Assembly: GCF_025949695.1 (NCBI RefSeq)
Contig: NZ_JAPDFL010000001.1
Location: 3,351,501 to 3,415,500, forward strand
DNA from: Pararhodobacter zhoushanensis
Lineage (GTDB): Bacteria; Pseudomonadota; Alphaproteobacteria; Rhodobacterales; Rhodobacteraceae
Direction of reading: 5' to 3'
DNA length: 64,000 bases
The notes beneath the pieces were generated by a model. That model was not told the DNA's origin. It searched no databases and saw only the letters and a list, made by a program, of their open reading frames with translations. Positions 43,936 to 51,363 of the stretch are shown here, piece by piece. The translations under genes were made by a program, and so were the position numbers. The first letter of the stretch is position 1. Every line of letters starts with the position of its first letter.

Positions 43936-44664
43936 ATGACAAAACGCACCGCTTTCGTGACGGGCGCGGGCCAGGGCATCGGCCTTGCCAGCGCGCGCGC
44001 TCTGGCCGTTGACGGCTGCCGCGTCGTCCTGATGGACCGCAATGCGGCGCAACTTGAGGCCGCGGTCGCGCAGTTGCGCGCGCAGGGACTGGATGTCACC
44101 GGCCATGCTGGCGACGTCTGCGACCGTGCCAGCGTCCGCGCGGCGATGGAGGCCGAGGGGCGTGTGGATGTCGTGGTGACGGCGGCGGGCGTGTACTGGG
44201 ATCGCGCGCTGGCAGATCTGACCGAAGATGATTTCCGCACCATGATGGAGGTCAACCTGATCGGCACTTTCATCATCGCGCAAGAGGGCATCGCCCGAAT
44301 GTCCGGGTCGGGACGGGTGGTGACGGTGTCCTCTCGCGGCGCGCTGGGGGGCACGCGTTTTGCGCATTACGTCGCCTCGAAAGCCGCCGTGGTCGGGCTG
44401 ACCCGCGCCCTGGCGATGGAAACACGCGGCACCGGGATCACCGTGAACTCGGTCGCGCCCGGCTTCACCGACACGCCGATGACCCGCTCTGCCCCCGACG
44501 AGATGTTCACCGCCTGGAGCAAACTGGAACCCGCCGGCCGTGCTGCCGATCCGTCCGAGATCGCCGATTCCATCGTCTGGCTGGCCAGCGATGCCGCCCG
44601 GTTCGTCACTGGCCAGACGCTGTTCGTCGATGGCGGCAAGTCATTGGGCGGGCTGGGCATTTGA
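43936..44664 (+). CDS. Short-chain dehydrogenase/reductase
   Basis: A 242-residue classical SDR: cofactor motif VTGAGQGIG (about 8-16), AAGVYWDRAL at the NNAG position, catalytic YVASKAAV near residue 150, and NSVAPGFTDTPM. Final segment FVTGQTLFVDGGKSLGG is typical of FabG-like enzymes. It probably oxidises a hydroxyl of the imported compound. Its TGA overlaps a TTG start of the next gene. Start ATG 43936, GGAG upstream. Confidence 0.92.
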   Translation: MTKRTAFVTGAGQGIGLASARALAVDGCRVVLMDRNAAQLEAAVAQLRAQGLDVTGHAGDVCDRASVRAAMEAEGRVDVVVTAAGVYWDRALADLTEDDFRTMMEVNLIGTFIIAQEGIARMSGSGRVVTVSSRGALGGTRFAHYVASKAAVVGLTRALAMETRGTGITVNSVAPGFTDTPMTRSAPDEMFTAWSKLEPAGRAADPSEIADSIVWLASDAARFVTGQTLFVDGGKSLGGLGI

Positions 44665-45656
44665 GCGCGGCGACCGGCCCTGTCCTGATCACCGGCGCCG
44701 GGTTGATCGGCAGCCAGACGGCGCGGCTGTTATCGGCGCGCGGGCAGCCCTGCACCCTGTTCGACACCCGCCCCCCGGCCGCGGAGATCGGCGCCCTGCC
44801 CGGCGTGCGGTTCGTCACCGGCGACCTGACGGACAGGGCGGCGCTGGAGGCCCTGTTTGCCGCGACCCGCTTCACCGGTGTCGTGCACACCGCGGCCATG
44901 CTGTCGAACGGGTTGCGCGCCGATCCGGTCCGCGGGCTTGAGGTCAACATTCTGGGCACCACGCACCTGCTGCAACTGGCCGCAGCGCAAGGCGTCCGGC
45001 GCTTTGTGCAGGCCAGTTCCGCGACCGTGGTTTATGCCGGGTTCGACCGCGCCCCAGCCGGGCCGATGACCGAGGACTGCGCGCTGTCGCTGATCTCGCA
45101 GCGCCCGCGCAGCCTCTATGCGCTCAGCAAACTGACCTGCGAGCATCTGGCGCTGCACTGGCGCGAGGCGTTCGGTCTTTCCACCGTCTCCTTGCGGTTC
45201 GCGGCGGTGCTGGGCGGTGAGGCGGCGGTGCCCAGCAGCGTTCCCGGCCAGTTGATGAACCGGCTGATTGCGGCAGCGCGGCAAGGCGGCACGCATGCGC
45301 TTGACGATCCGCTTTTCCTCTGGGACGGCGAAGAGGAATTCGTTGACCTGCGCGATTGCGCGCGGGCGATGGTCAGCGCGCTGGACGCGCCCGCCCTCGC
45401 GCAGGGCGTCTACGCCATTGCCGGGCCGTCAGGCCACACGCTTGCCGATGTGGCTGCCTGTGTCGCCGCGCAGTGCGGGGCGTTCACGCTGGACGTGCCG
45501 CCACACGCCCCGGTCGGCTTCGCCGGTTTCCCGCATCCGCGCCCGGCCCGCAGCGACCAGAGCGCCGCACGACGCGAGCTTGGCTTCACGGCGCGGCACA
45601 GACTTGAAGACACCTTGCGCCATTGGTGGCCCCAGACGGAAAGACACGCGCTATGA
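44661..45656 (+). CDS. NAD-dependent epimerase/dehydratase-family protein
   Basis: A 331-residue extended SDR. Cofactor motif VLITGAGLIGSQTARLL, then VVHTAAMLSNGLRADPVRGLEVN, and catalytic YALSKLTCE near residue 153 with the preceding Ser in SSATVVYAG. The C-terminal half is the variable substrate domain. Relatives include sugar epimerases and lactone-forming uronate dehydrogenases. The start is TTG at 44661, forming a TTGA overlap with the SDR stop; no ATG or GTG start lies nearby in frame. It overlaps the following gene by ATGA. Confidence 0.88.
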   Translation: MSAATGPVLITGAGLIGSQTARLLSARGQPCTLFDTRPPAAEIGALPGVRFVTGDLTDRAALEALFAATRFTGVVHTAAMLSNGLRADPVRGLEVNILGTTHLLQLAAAQGVRRFVQASSATVVYAGFDRAPAGPMTEDCALSLISQRPRSLYALSKLTCEHLALHWREAFGLSTVSLRFAAVLGGEAAVPSSVPGQLMNRLIAAARQGGTHALDDPLFLWDGEEEFVDLRDCARAMVSALDAPALAQGVYAIAGPSGHTLADVAACVAAQCGAFTLDVPPHAPVGFAGFPHPRPARSDQSAARRELGFTARHRLEDTLRHWWPQTERHAL

Positions 45657-46126
45657 CGACAAACAGCATCACCCGTTCGGTCCATGTTCCGCTCTCACCC
45701 GAGGCGGCGTTTGACCTGTTCACCACCGGCTTCGCCCACTGGTGGCCGCGCGAGCATTGCTTTTGCGGCGAGGCGGCGCTGGACCGGGTGTTCGTTGACC
45801 TGAATGCCGGGACTTGGGGCGAGGTCACACAGGCTGGCGAGACCCTGTTGTGGGGCGAAATCTTGCACGCAGAGCGTCCCTCACACCTGTCCCTCAGCTG
45901 GCAGATGGACGCCCGCATCAGCCCTTGGGTGCCCGAACCGGACCCAGCCCGCGCCAGCCTGATCGACCTGCGCATCGTACCGGAAGGCGACGGCTCGACC
46001 CTGTCCCTGACCCATCACAGCTTTGACCGCCACGGTGACGGGGCCGAAATCATGGCCTCGGTGATGGTCGGCATGGACCGATGGGCGGATTGGCTGGCGG
46101 ATTTCGCCGCCGCCGCCAAGCGCTGA
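45653..46126 (+). CDS. SRPBCC (AHSA1-like) domain protein
   Basis: A 157-residue START-like protein: ITRSVHVPLSPEAAFDLFTT, GFAHWWPREHCFCGE, and the C-terminal helix MASVMVGMDRWADWLADFAAAAK. The family binds hydrophobic ligands or acts as a co-chaperone-like domain; no reaction can be assigned. It is the last gene of the gntR-led operon, coupled by ATGA to the epimerase-like gene, and may be a passenger. Confidence 0.85.
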   Translation: MTTNSITRSVHVPLSPEAAFDLFTTGFAHWWPREHCFCGEAALDRVFVDLNAGTWGEVTQAGETLLWGEILHAERPSHLSLSWQMDARISPWVPEPDPARASLIDLRIVPEGDGSTLSLTHHSFDRHGDGAEIMASVMVGMDRWADWLADFAAAAKR

Positions 46127-46132
46127 CCCCGC

Positions 46133-46612
46133 TCAGGCCAGCAGCAGCGCCGTGACCCACAGGCCCAGTGCAAAGACTGTGTGATCCACCAGATTGAGCG
46201 CGCGCACGGTCCACGGGTTCGGCGTCTTCGCCGCCCCCCAGCCCAAGCCCATGCCGGGCTGCAACAGGAACCACGCGGCCGAGACGGTCAACAAACCCAT
46301 GATCCACGCCGGGACAAAGCGGGGTTGCGCCAACCAGCCCTGCCCGACGATCAGCACGAAAACAACGCCATAGACCAGCCCCGTCGCGTAATGCGACAAC
46401 CAGCCCAGCGCCACTTCCTGTGGCGCGGGCGCGGCGGTGGCGATGTCGTCATGAAACACCGTCCCGTCGCGCAGATGCCAGAACCAGCGGCCCACAACGC
46501 CCCAGGTCATCATCCCGCGCCCCAGCAGCCGGTTTTGCAGGATCGCCCAGAGATCCATGGCAACGGTCGCGCCTATGCCGATCAGCGCCCCTTTTGTAAG
46601 AAGTTCCAGCAT
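46133..46612 (-). CDS. DUF2938 membrane protein
   Basis: A 159-residue protein with four membrane spans. The N-terminus GALIGIGATVAMDLWAILQNRLLG and the motif NPWTVRALNLVDHTVFALGLW are those of DUF2938 (YagU-like) proteins, whose function is unknown. It is convergent with the SRPBCC gene, six bases apart, and monocistronic as far as can be seen. Start ATG 46612. Confidence 0.88.
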   Translation of the reverse strand: MLELLTKGALIGIGATVAMDLWAILQNRLLGRGMMTWGVVGRWFWHLRDGTVFHDDIATAAPAPQEVALGWLSHYATGLVYGVVFVLIVGQGWLAQPRFVPAWIMGLLTVSAAWFLLQPGMGLGWGAAKTPNPWTVRALNLVDHTVFALGLWVTALLLA

Positions 46613-46770
46613 CTGCCCTCGCCTTCACGCGACCGCGCCGCGCGTAACGGTGCCGCCTGAACGGCACCAAGTCCACCTTCATGCGGCCAATCTGTCCAAA
46701 GCCGTGCCTGACGCCGACGCGCGCTTTCACCCGTGAAGGCGAAGGGGCGACAGGGCGGGTTGTGAAACCC

Positions 46771-47736
46771 TTATGACGAGGCTGCGTTGAGCGTCTTAAG
46801 TTCCTCAGGCGTCAGCGCCAGGGTTGCAGCCGCCACCAGATCCTCGACCTGCGCGACCGACGTGGCCGAGGCGATGGGGCCGGTCAGCCCGGGCTGCGCC
46901 GCAACCCAGGCCAGCGCCACCTGCGCCGGGTTCGCACCCTGTTGCGCGGCGACCGCGTCCAGCGCATCCAGAATGCGGAAGCCGCGCGGGGTCATGTAGC
47001 TTTCCAACCGCCCTTTGCGCGTCTTGCCTTCCGCCGCTGCCAGCGTGCGATAGAGGCCCGACAGGAACCCCGACGCCAAGCCATAGAACGGGATCACCCC
47101 CAGCCCCTGCGCCCGGCACAGGGTCAACAAGCGCCCTTCCAGTTTCGAGCGGTCATAGAGGTTGTATTCGGGCTGGATCGAACTGTAGCGCGGCAGGCCT
47201 TCGCGGTCGGCCACCTTCAGCGCGGCCTCCAGCTGGTCGGACGAGAAATTCGACGCCCCGATCGAGCGGATCTTGCCCGCCTTGATCAGCCGGTCATACG
47301 CCGCCAGCGTCTCTTCATGGGGCGTGCTGTCATCGGGCCGGTGCGAAAAATAGTGGTCGATGGTCTCGACGCCCAGACGGCGCAGGCTGCCCTCGACCGC
47401 CTGTTCGATCCAGCGCGCTGACAGACCCACGGCGGGTTCGCCCGCCGGATCGGTCCCCATATCCATGCCGACCTTGGTGATCAGCACGATCTTTTCACGC
47501 GCACCGGGCCGCGCCTTGAGCCAGCGGCCGATCATCGTCTCGCTCTCGCCGCCCGCATGGCCGGGCACCCAGCGCGAATAGACATCCGCCGTGTCGATGG
47601 CGTTCAGCCCGGCGTCGGTCGCGGCGTCGAGCACGGCGAAACTGGCGCTTTCATCCGCCGACCAGCCGAACACGTTGCCGCCCAGAACCACCGGCGCGAC
47701 GGATAGGCCCGAGGCCCCAAGAGGACGATACTGCAT
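46771..47736 (-). CDS. Aldo/keto reductase
   Basis: A 321-residue NADPH-type aldo/keto reductase with the catalytic tetrad visible: Asp and Tyr in NAIDTADVYSRW, Lys in KIVLITKVGMDMG, His in TIDHYFSHRPDD. Cofactor-binding segments GASNFSSDQLEAAL and IASATSVAQVEDLV are in order. It reduces aldehydes or ketones; the natural substrate is unknown. Start ATG 47736 gives the standard MQYRPLGASGLSV opening; the longer frame upstream lacks support. Confidence 0.93.
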   Translation of the reverse strand: MQYRPLGASGLSVAPVVLGGNVFGWSADESASFAVLDAATDAGLNAIDTADVYSRWVPGHAGGESETMIGRWLKARPGAREKIVLITKVGMDMGTDPAGEPAVGLSARWIEQAVEGSLRRLGVETIDHYFSHRPDDSTPHEETLAAYDRLIKAGKIRSIGASNFSSDQLEAALKVADREGLPRYSSIQPEYNLYDRSKLEGRLLTLCRAQGLGVIPFYGLASGFLSGLYRTLAAAEGKTRKGRLESYMTPRGFRILDALDAVAAQQGANPAQVALAWVAAQPGLTGPIASATSVAQVEDLVAAATLALTPEELKTLNAASS

Positions 47737-47912
47737 GACAACTCCTGCTGACGGACCGGCGAAGGGCCAGTCTGGTGTCGGCAAGAAAGCGGATTTGACC
47801 GCTGGGGGCAATCCCGGTACGGCGCTTTGGCGGGCCGCTCGGCAGACGGGTGCCGACAGAGCGGCGGATCACCGAGACGAAGCGGACCACGCAGCGCGGT
47901 GAACAGCCGCGC

Positions 47913-48500
47913 TCAGCGCGCCGTGCGCACCCAGCCCAACAGCGCGTCGAACCCCAGACCTGTGCGCTCTTCTGCCAGCAGCACGACTTCCGCCGCCGCC
48001 CGCGCATCCTCGCCCGCGTCATGGTGGCGAAAGCTGAGGCCCAGACGCTGCTTGAGATGCGCCAGCCCGTGCCCGCCATTCCCCTTGAACTCGGGCCAGC
48101 CCATCCGCGCGATGCGCACACTGTCGCCCCATTGCCACGGCGGCACCACGCGACCAATCGCGGCGCAGGCACCATGGATCGCGCGGCGGTCGAAACTGCT
48201 GTGCTGGATGACCGGCTGGCCCGCTAGCAAGGGCTCAAGCAGTGCCACCGTCTCGGCAAATCCCGGCGCATGCCGCACATGCGCAGGCCCGATACCGTGC
48301 AGCTGAGTATTGAACGGCGAAAAGGCGACCTGAGGGTTCACATAGGTCGTCCAGGTGCGAATGGAGTTATCCAACCCGACGCAGGCAATACCGATCTGAC
48401 AAATGCTGGCCGGGTCGCTGCACGCCGTCTCGACATCCAGCGCGACAAAGCGCAGCCCGGCGTCGAAGCGTGGCAGGTCCGCCTGTGTGTGAGGGTTCAT
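47913..48500 (-). CDS. DEDDh-type 3'-5' exonuclease (DnaQ-like)
   Basis: A 195-residue exonuclease domain protein. Exo I is FVALDVETACSDP (Asp, Glu), Exo II lies in IQHSSFDRRAIHGAC, and Exo III is HHDAGEDARAAAEV with the His and Asp of the DEDDh class. The motif FNTQLHGIGPAHV is common to DNA polymerase III epsilon-like nucleases. It has no polymerase or BRCT part; its role may be repair or RNA turnover. Start ATG 48500. Confidence 0.9.
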   Translation of the reverse strand: MNPHTQADLPRFDAGLRFVALDVETACSDPASICQIGIACVGLDNSIRTWTTYVNPQVAFSPFNTQLHGIGPAHVRHAPGFAETVALLEPLLAGQPVIQHSSFDRRAIHGACAAIGRVVPPWQWGDSVRIARMGWPEFKGNGGHGLAHLKQRLGLSFRHHDAGEDARAAAEVVLLAEERTGLGFDALLGWVRTAR

Positions 48501-48628
48501 CGGCTTCTCCCGTGCGCCGTGCACATGCCACAAGGCTGCGCCGCAACGCAAGACACGCCACAACCGCGAACCGGATCAGAGCGCGCGCCGCGCTCCTTGG
48601 GCCTCACATCGAACTCAGCCTGCCCCCC

Positions 48629-48653
48629 GACAGCAGCACATAACCCTGCTGTC
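48629..48653. repeat. Small hairpin at the 3' end of the anti-sigma gene
   Basis: GACAGCAG (48629-48636) pairs perfectly with CTGCTGTC (48646-48653) around nine bases, overlapping the anti-sigma stop codon. No T-run follows on the minus strand. It may stabilise the 3' end. Confidence 0.4.
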
Positions 48654-49365
48654 AGTACACCGGCGCCTGCGCCTGTCCGACGCCGTGGATCGGCCCCGTC
48701 GGCAGGTTGGTCGGGGAGCCGCCCAGCGGCTCGTAGGTGATCTCGTAAAGCTGGTTGGCATGCGGCGGCGGGAAGCCGGGCAGCGACAGCGTGCGCGAGT
48801 TGCCTTCGGCAAGAAGACCCAGCGAGACCGGCGGGCCGTCATCGTCAGGCTTGGTCCAGACCTGCATCACCCGGTCGTCGGGCACCTGCGCGCGTTCCAG
48901 CAATGTAACCCGCGTGGTGTTGTCGACACTGCCCTCAACCAGCGCCACGGGTGCGCCAGCCGCGTCGAGCAGCACGGCGATGACCGAGGGCTGAGGCGTG
49001 GCCATCAGCACCCAGCCCAGCATCACGGCCAGCAGCAGCGCGGCGGCCACGCCGCTCAGGGCTGTCGCCCGCCAGCGCGTGGCCTGAAGGCGGACGGCGG
49101 ACAGATCGACCACATTGTCGCGCACGCGAACAGCAGCCTCGACCGGTGCATCCAGCGCCGTGTCGATACGGGTCCACAGCGTTGCCGGGATCTCCAGCGT
49201 GTCGGCGGTGTCATCGAGCGCACCATAGCGCAGCCGGGCGCGCTCGACCTGCGCCGCCACGGCGGGATCGCGCGCGCACAGCGCCTCAAGTGCCGCCGTC
49301 TCGGCCTCATCGGCCAGTCCCACAACCAGTTCGTCGATGCGTTCGTCGAGAGGGCGCTCGCTCAT
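48652..49365 (-). CDS. RskA-type anti-sigma factor
   Basis: A 237-residue membrane anti-sigma. The cytoplasmic N-terminus (LDERIDELVVGLADEAETAAL) is the sigma-binding part. One membrane span is near residues 101-121 (ALSGVAAALLLAVMLGWVLMA). The periplasmic RskA domain has VALVEGSVDNTTRVTLL, MQVWTKPDDDGPPVSLGLL and LYEITYEPLGGSP. It holds the partner sigma factor until cleaved. It overlaps the sigma gene by four bases, the usual arrangement for such pairs. Confidence 0.92.
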   Translation of the reverse strand: MSERPLDERIDELVVGLADEAETAALEALCARDPAVAAQVERARLRYGALDDTADTLEIPATLWTRIDTALDAPVEAAVRVRDNVVDLSAVRLQATRWRATALSGVAAALLLAVMLGWVLMATPQPSVIAVLLDAAGAPVALVEGSVDNTTRVTLLERAQVPDDRVMQVWTKPDDDGPPVSLGLLAEGNSRTLSLPGFPPPHANQLYEITYEPLGGSPTNLPTGPIHGVGQAQAPVY

Positions 49366-49892
49366 GACAGGCACTCCCGCAGTTTCAGCAACCCGCGCCG
49401 GACCCAGGCCTTGACCGAGCCCAGCGGTGCCCCCATCCGTCCGGCGATTTCGCCGTGGCTGTAGCCCAGCACATACGAGGACAGGATGGCCATTCTTTTA
49501 TCGGGCTCAAGTGTTTCAAGGCATTGGCGCAGATCGTTGGTCAGATCCAGCCGGTGATAGGCGGTTTCCAGCGTCGCGCTGTCCGAGGCGGTCTCAAGCG
49601 CGGCCGGGTCCAGCAGCTCTTCGCGGCCCGCATTGCGCAGCAAGGTCAGGCAGCGGTTGCGCAAAATCGTGTAAATCCAGGCCTTTGCCGAACCGCGCTC
49701 GGGATCGTACTGGCCCGCGCGCCGCCAGATCAGCACAAAGCTTTCCTGCGTCGCATCCTCGGCCAGATCCTGTCTGCGCAGCATACGGCGGGCAACGCCC
49801 AGCATCCGCCCCCCTTCGGCATCGAGCAGGGTTTTCAGCGCGGATCGGTCGCCCGAGGCACAGGCCTGAAGCAAGCTGGCATGGTCTGTCAC
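49362..49892 (-). CDS. ECF-family RNA polymerase sigma factor
   Basis: A 176-residue sigma-70 factor of the ECF group. Region 2 is RMLGVARRMLRRQDLAEDATQESFVLIW (in outline) with AKAWIYTILRNRCL; region 4 is RMAILSSYVLGYSHGEIAGRMGAPLGSVKAWVRRGL (in outline). Paired with an RskA anti-sigma as in SigK-like systems. The chosen start is GTG at 49892, preceded by AAGGGGA; upstream residues in this frame do not look like sigma sequence and overlap an inverted repeat. Confidence 0.9.
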   Translation of the reverse strand: MTDHASLLQACASGDRSALKTLLDAEGGRMLGVARRMLRRQDLAEDATQESFVLIWRRAGQYDPERGSAKAWIYTILRNRCLTLLRNAGREELLDPAALETASDSATLETAYHRLDLTNDLRQCLETLEPDKRMAILSSYVLGYSHGEIAGRMGAPLGSVKAWVRRGLLKLRECLS

Positions 49893-49953
49893 AGTGTCGA
49901 ACGTCCCCTTGCGGCAGGGCACATCGGCGTCTGCAGGGGCAAGGTAAGTGATT

Positions 49954-50023
49954 GGCCCGGAGGCTGTCAAATGCTGGCTGGTCTCGCAGGTGCGGGCCAC
50001 CGTCATCCTCACGCCTCCGGGCC
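49954..50023. repeat. Long-range inverted repeat between sigma and DUF4394 genes
   Basis: GGCCCGGAGGC (49954-49964) and GCCTCCGGGCC (50013-50023) are perfect inverse copies 48 bases apart. They lie between the DUF4394 stop and the sigma start and could form a transcript hairpin that limits read-through from the DUF4394 gene. Confidence 0.5.
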
Positions 50024-50032
50024 GGGAACCGC

Positions 50033-50830
50033 TTACATCGCGGTCATGAAGGTGATGTCGCGCACGGTCACGCCGTCAGCGCCGGTCAGCGCCCAGTTGT
50101 CCCCCACAGCGCCGGTTTCCAGCGACACGGTATACAGCGTCGAACCCGCGACCAGCCAGCCGGTGTTGGTGCCTTCGGCGTCGGTGGCGATGTCAAACGC
50201 GTAGGCGTCGGTCGCGTCGATGCCCAGAAGACCAACCGCCGCCAGCGTGCCGTCGTTGGGCGAAACCTGACGGATCAGCGCGACGATGGTGGCGTCGATG
50301 TCATACATTGCCGTCGATTCCGGGCGGCCATACGAGTTGATATAGGCAGCCGCCACAATCGCCGGGGCTTCGCCGGCATGCATGTCGGCCTCGACATAGG
50401 CGAGGCTGCCGTCAACCGTCACAGCACCGGTATCGACGTCGACGCGGTGGTTGGTGACGCCCGACATGAAGCGCAGCTTGTCGGCCATCGGGTTGAAGTC
50501 GACGATGACAGCGGCACCGTCTTCGATCGGCAGCGGGGTGTTCATGGTGGAAATCACCGTGGCCGCGCCGGTGGCCGGGTCGATCTCGACGACCTCGAAA
50601 TCAGCGGTCACGCCGATCAGCTGGCCGGTGGCCGGGCGCAGGTCGATGCCCAGCAGGCGGTCGACGCCCTCGACCGGCATCGAGGCGGTCACGGTGGCGG
50701 TGCTGACATCAATCATGTGCAGCATGTTGTCGCCCGACAGCGCAACGGCGGTCATGCCCGATTGGGCCGAGGCAATCGAGGCAGTCGTGGCGAGGGCGGT
50801 TGCGGCCAGCGCAGTGGTCAGCTTGGTCAT
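50033..50830 (-). CDS. Secreted DUF4394 domain protein
   Basis: A 265-residue protein with a signal peptide (residues 1-22, ending IASAQ). The mature region is a beta-propeller-like DUF4394 domain: MTAVALSGDNMLHMIDVSTA, LLGIDLRPATGQLIGVT, FNPMADKLRFMSGVTNHRV. It contains no obvious catalytic residues. Its gene lies directly upstream of the ECF sigma/anti-sigma pair, so it is a likely target or part of that signalling unit. Start ATG 50830. Confidence 0.88.
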   Translation of the reverse strand: MTKLTTALAATALATTASIASAQSGMTAVALSGDNMLHMIDVSTATVTASMPVEGVDRLLGIDLRPATGQLIGVTADFEVVEIDPATGAATVISTMNTPLPIEDGAAVIVDFNPMADKLRFMSGVTNHRVDVDTGAVTVDGSLAYVEADMHAGEAPAIVAAAYINSYGRPESTAMYDIDATIVALIRQVSPNDGTLAAVGLLGIDATDAYAFDIATDAEGTNTGWLVAGSTLYTVSLETGAVGDNWALTGADGVTVRDITFMTAM

Positions 50831-50886
50831 CGGGTGGCTCCTTGGGTTGCCTGCACCATGGACGATCCACGGTGCTGTACTTCCAA

Positions 50887-50912
50887 GACTCGCGCCGGGG
50901 CCTGTTTGGATG
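50887..50912 (-). promoter_or_regulatory. Possible ECF promoter upstream of the DUF4394 gene
   Basis: On the minus strand CATCCA (50907-50912) is followed after 14 bases by CGAGTC (50887-50892). CATCC resembles the -35 box of SigK/RskA-type sigma factors; the -10 match is weak. It would place a start about 50 bases upstream of the ATG. Confidence 0.25.
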
Positions 50913-51026
50913 CAGCGCGCGTAAACTTTTTTCGGGAAGACAGAAAAGCCTCTGCCCGGTGGCCCGAGCGAGAGTGTCGCAGGGCCCGAACTGCCCTTGA
51001 CCCTCAGCCATGACGGGTGCTACCCA

Positions 51027-51222
51027 AAAGGTGTTCCGGTTCCCGTGCAGCTGTGTGCGGGACGCAAGAAGGGAACCCGGTAAGCCGCCGACAAGGGGGC
51101 GATTCCGGGGCTGCCCCCGCAACTGTGAGCGGTGAGTGCGGTCGGATATGCCACTGGAGCGCGTCGCTCCGGGAAGGCCCGACCAAGCGTTGACCCGTGA
51201 GTCAGGAGACCTGCCGGTACAC
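51027..51222 (+). ncRNA. Cobalamin (B12) riboswitch
   Basis: The sequence upstream of btuB contains the ordered conserved parts of the adenosylcobalamin aptamer. These are GGTGTTCCGGTTCCCG (51030-51045), GGGAACCCGGTAAGCCG (51072-51088), the core GGGGCTGCCCCCGCAACTGT (51108-51127), GCCACTGG (51149-51156) and the closing GTCAGGAGACCTGCCGG (51201-51217). Bound cobalamin would shut off the btu operon, most likely by blocking translation of btuB. Ends are approximate. Confidence 0.93.
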
Positions 51223-51363
51223 ACCCTGTTCCGGGCGCGGAGGGCGCCAGGGCAACGGCTATGCCGTCGCGGTGACATTCACCCGCGGCGGTCTTGTAAA
51301 CCCCGCACATTGTTGACCTGACGGCGCCCTTCGCTGGCGCCTGCGCATCCGTTCGGGGGTATC

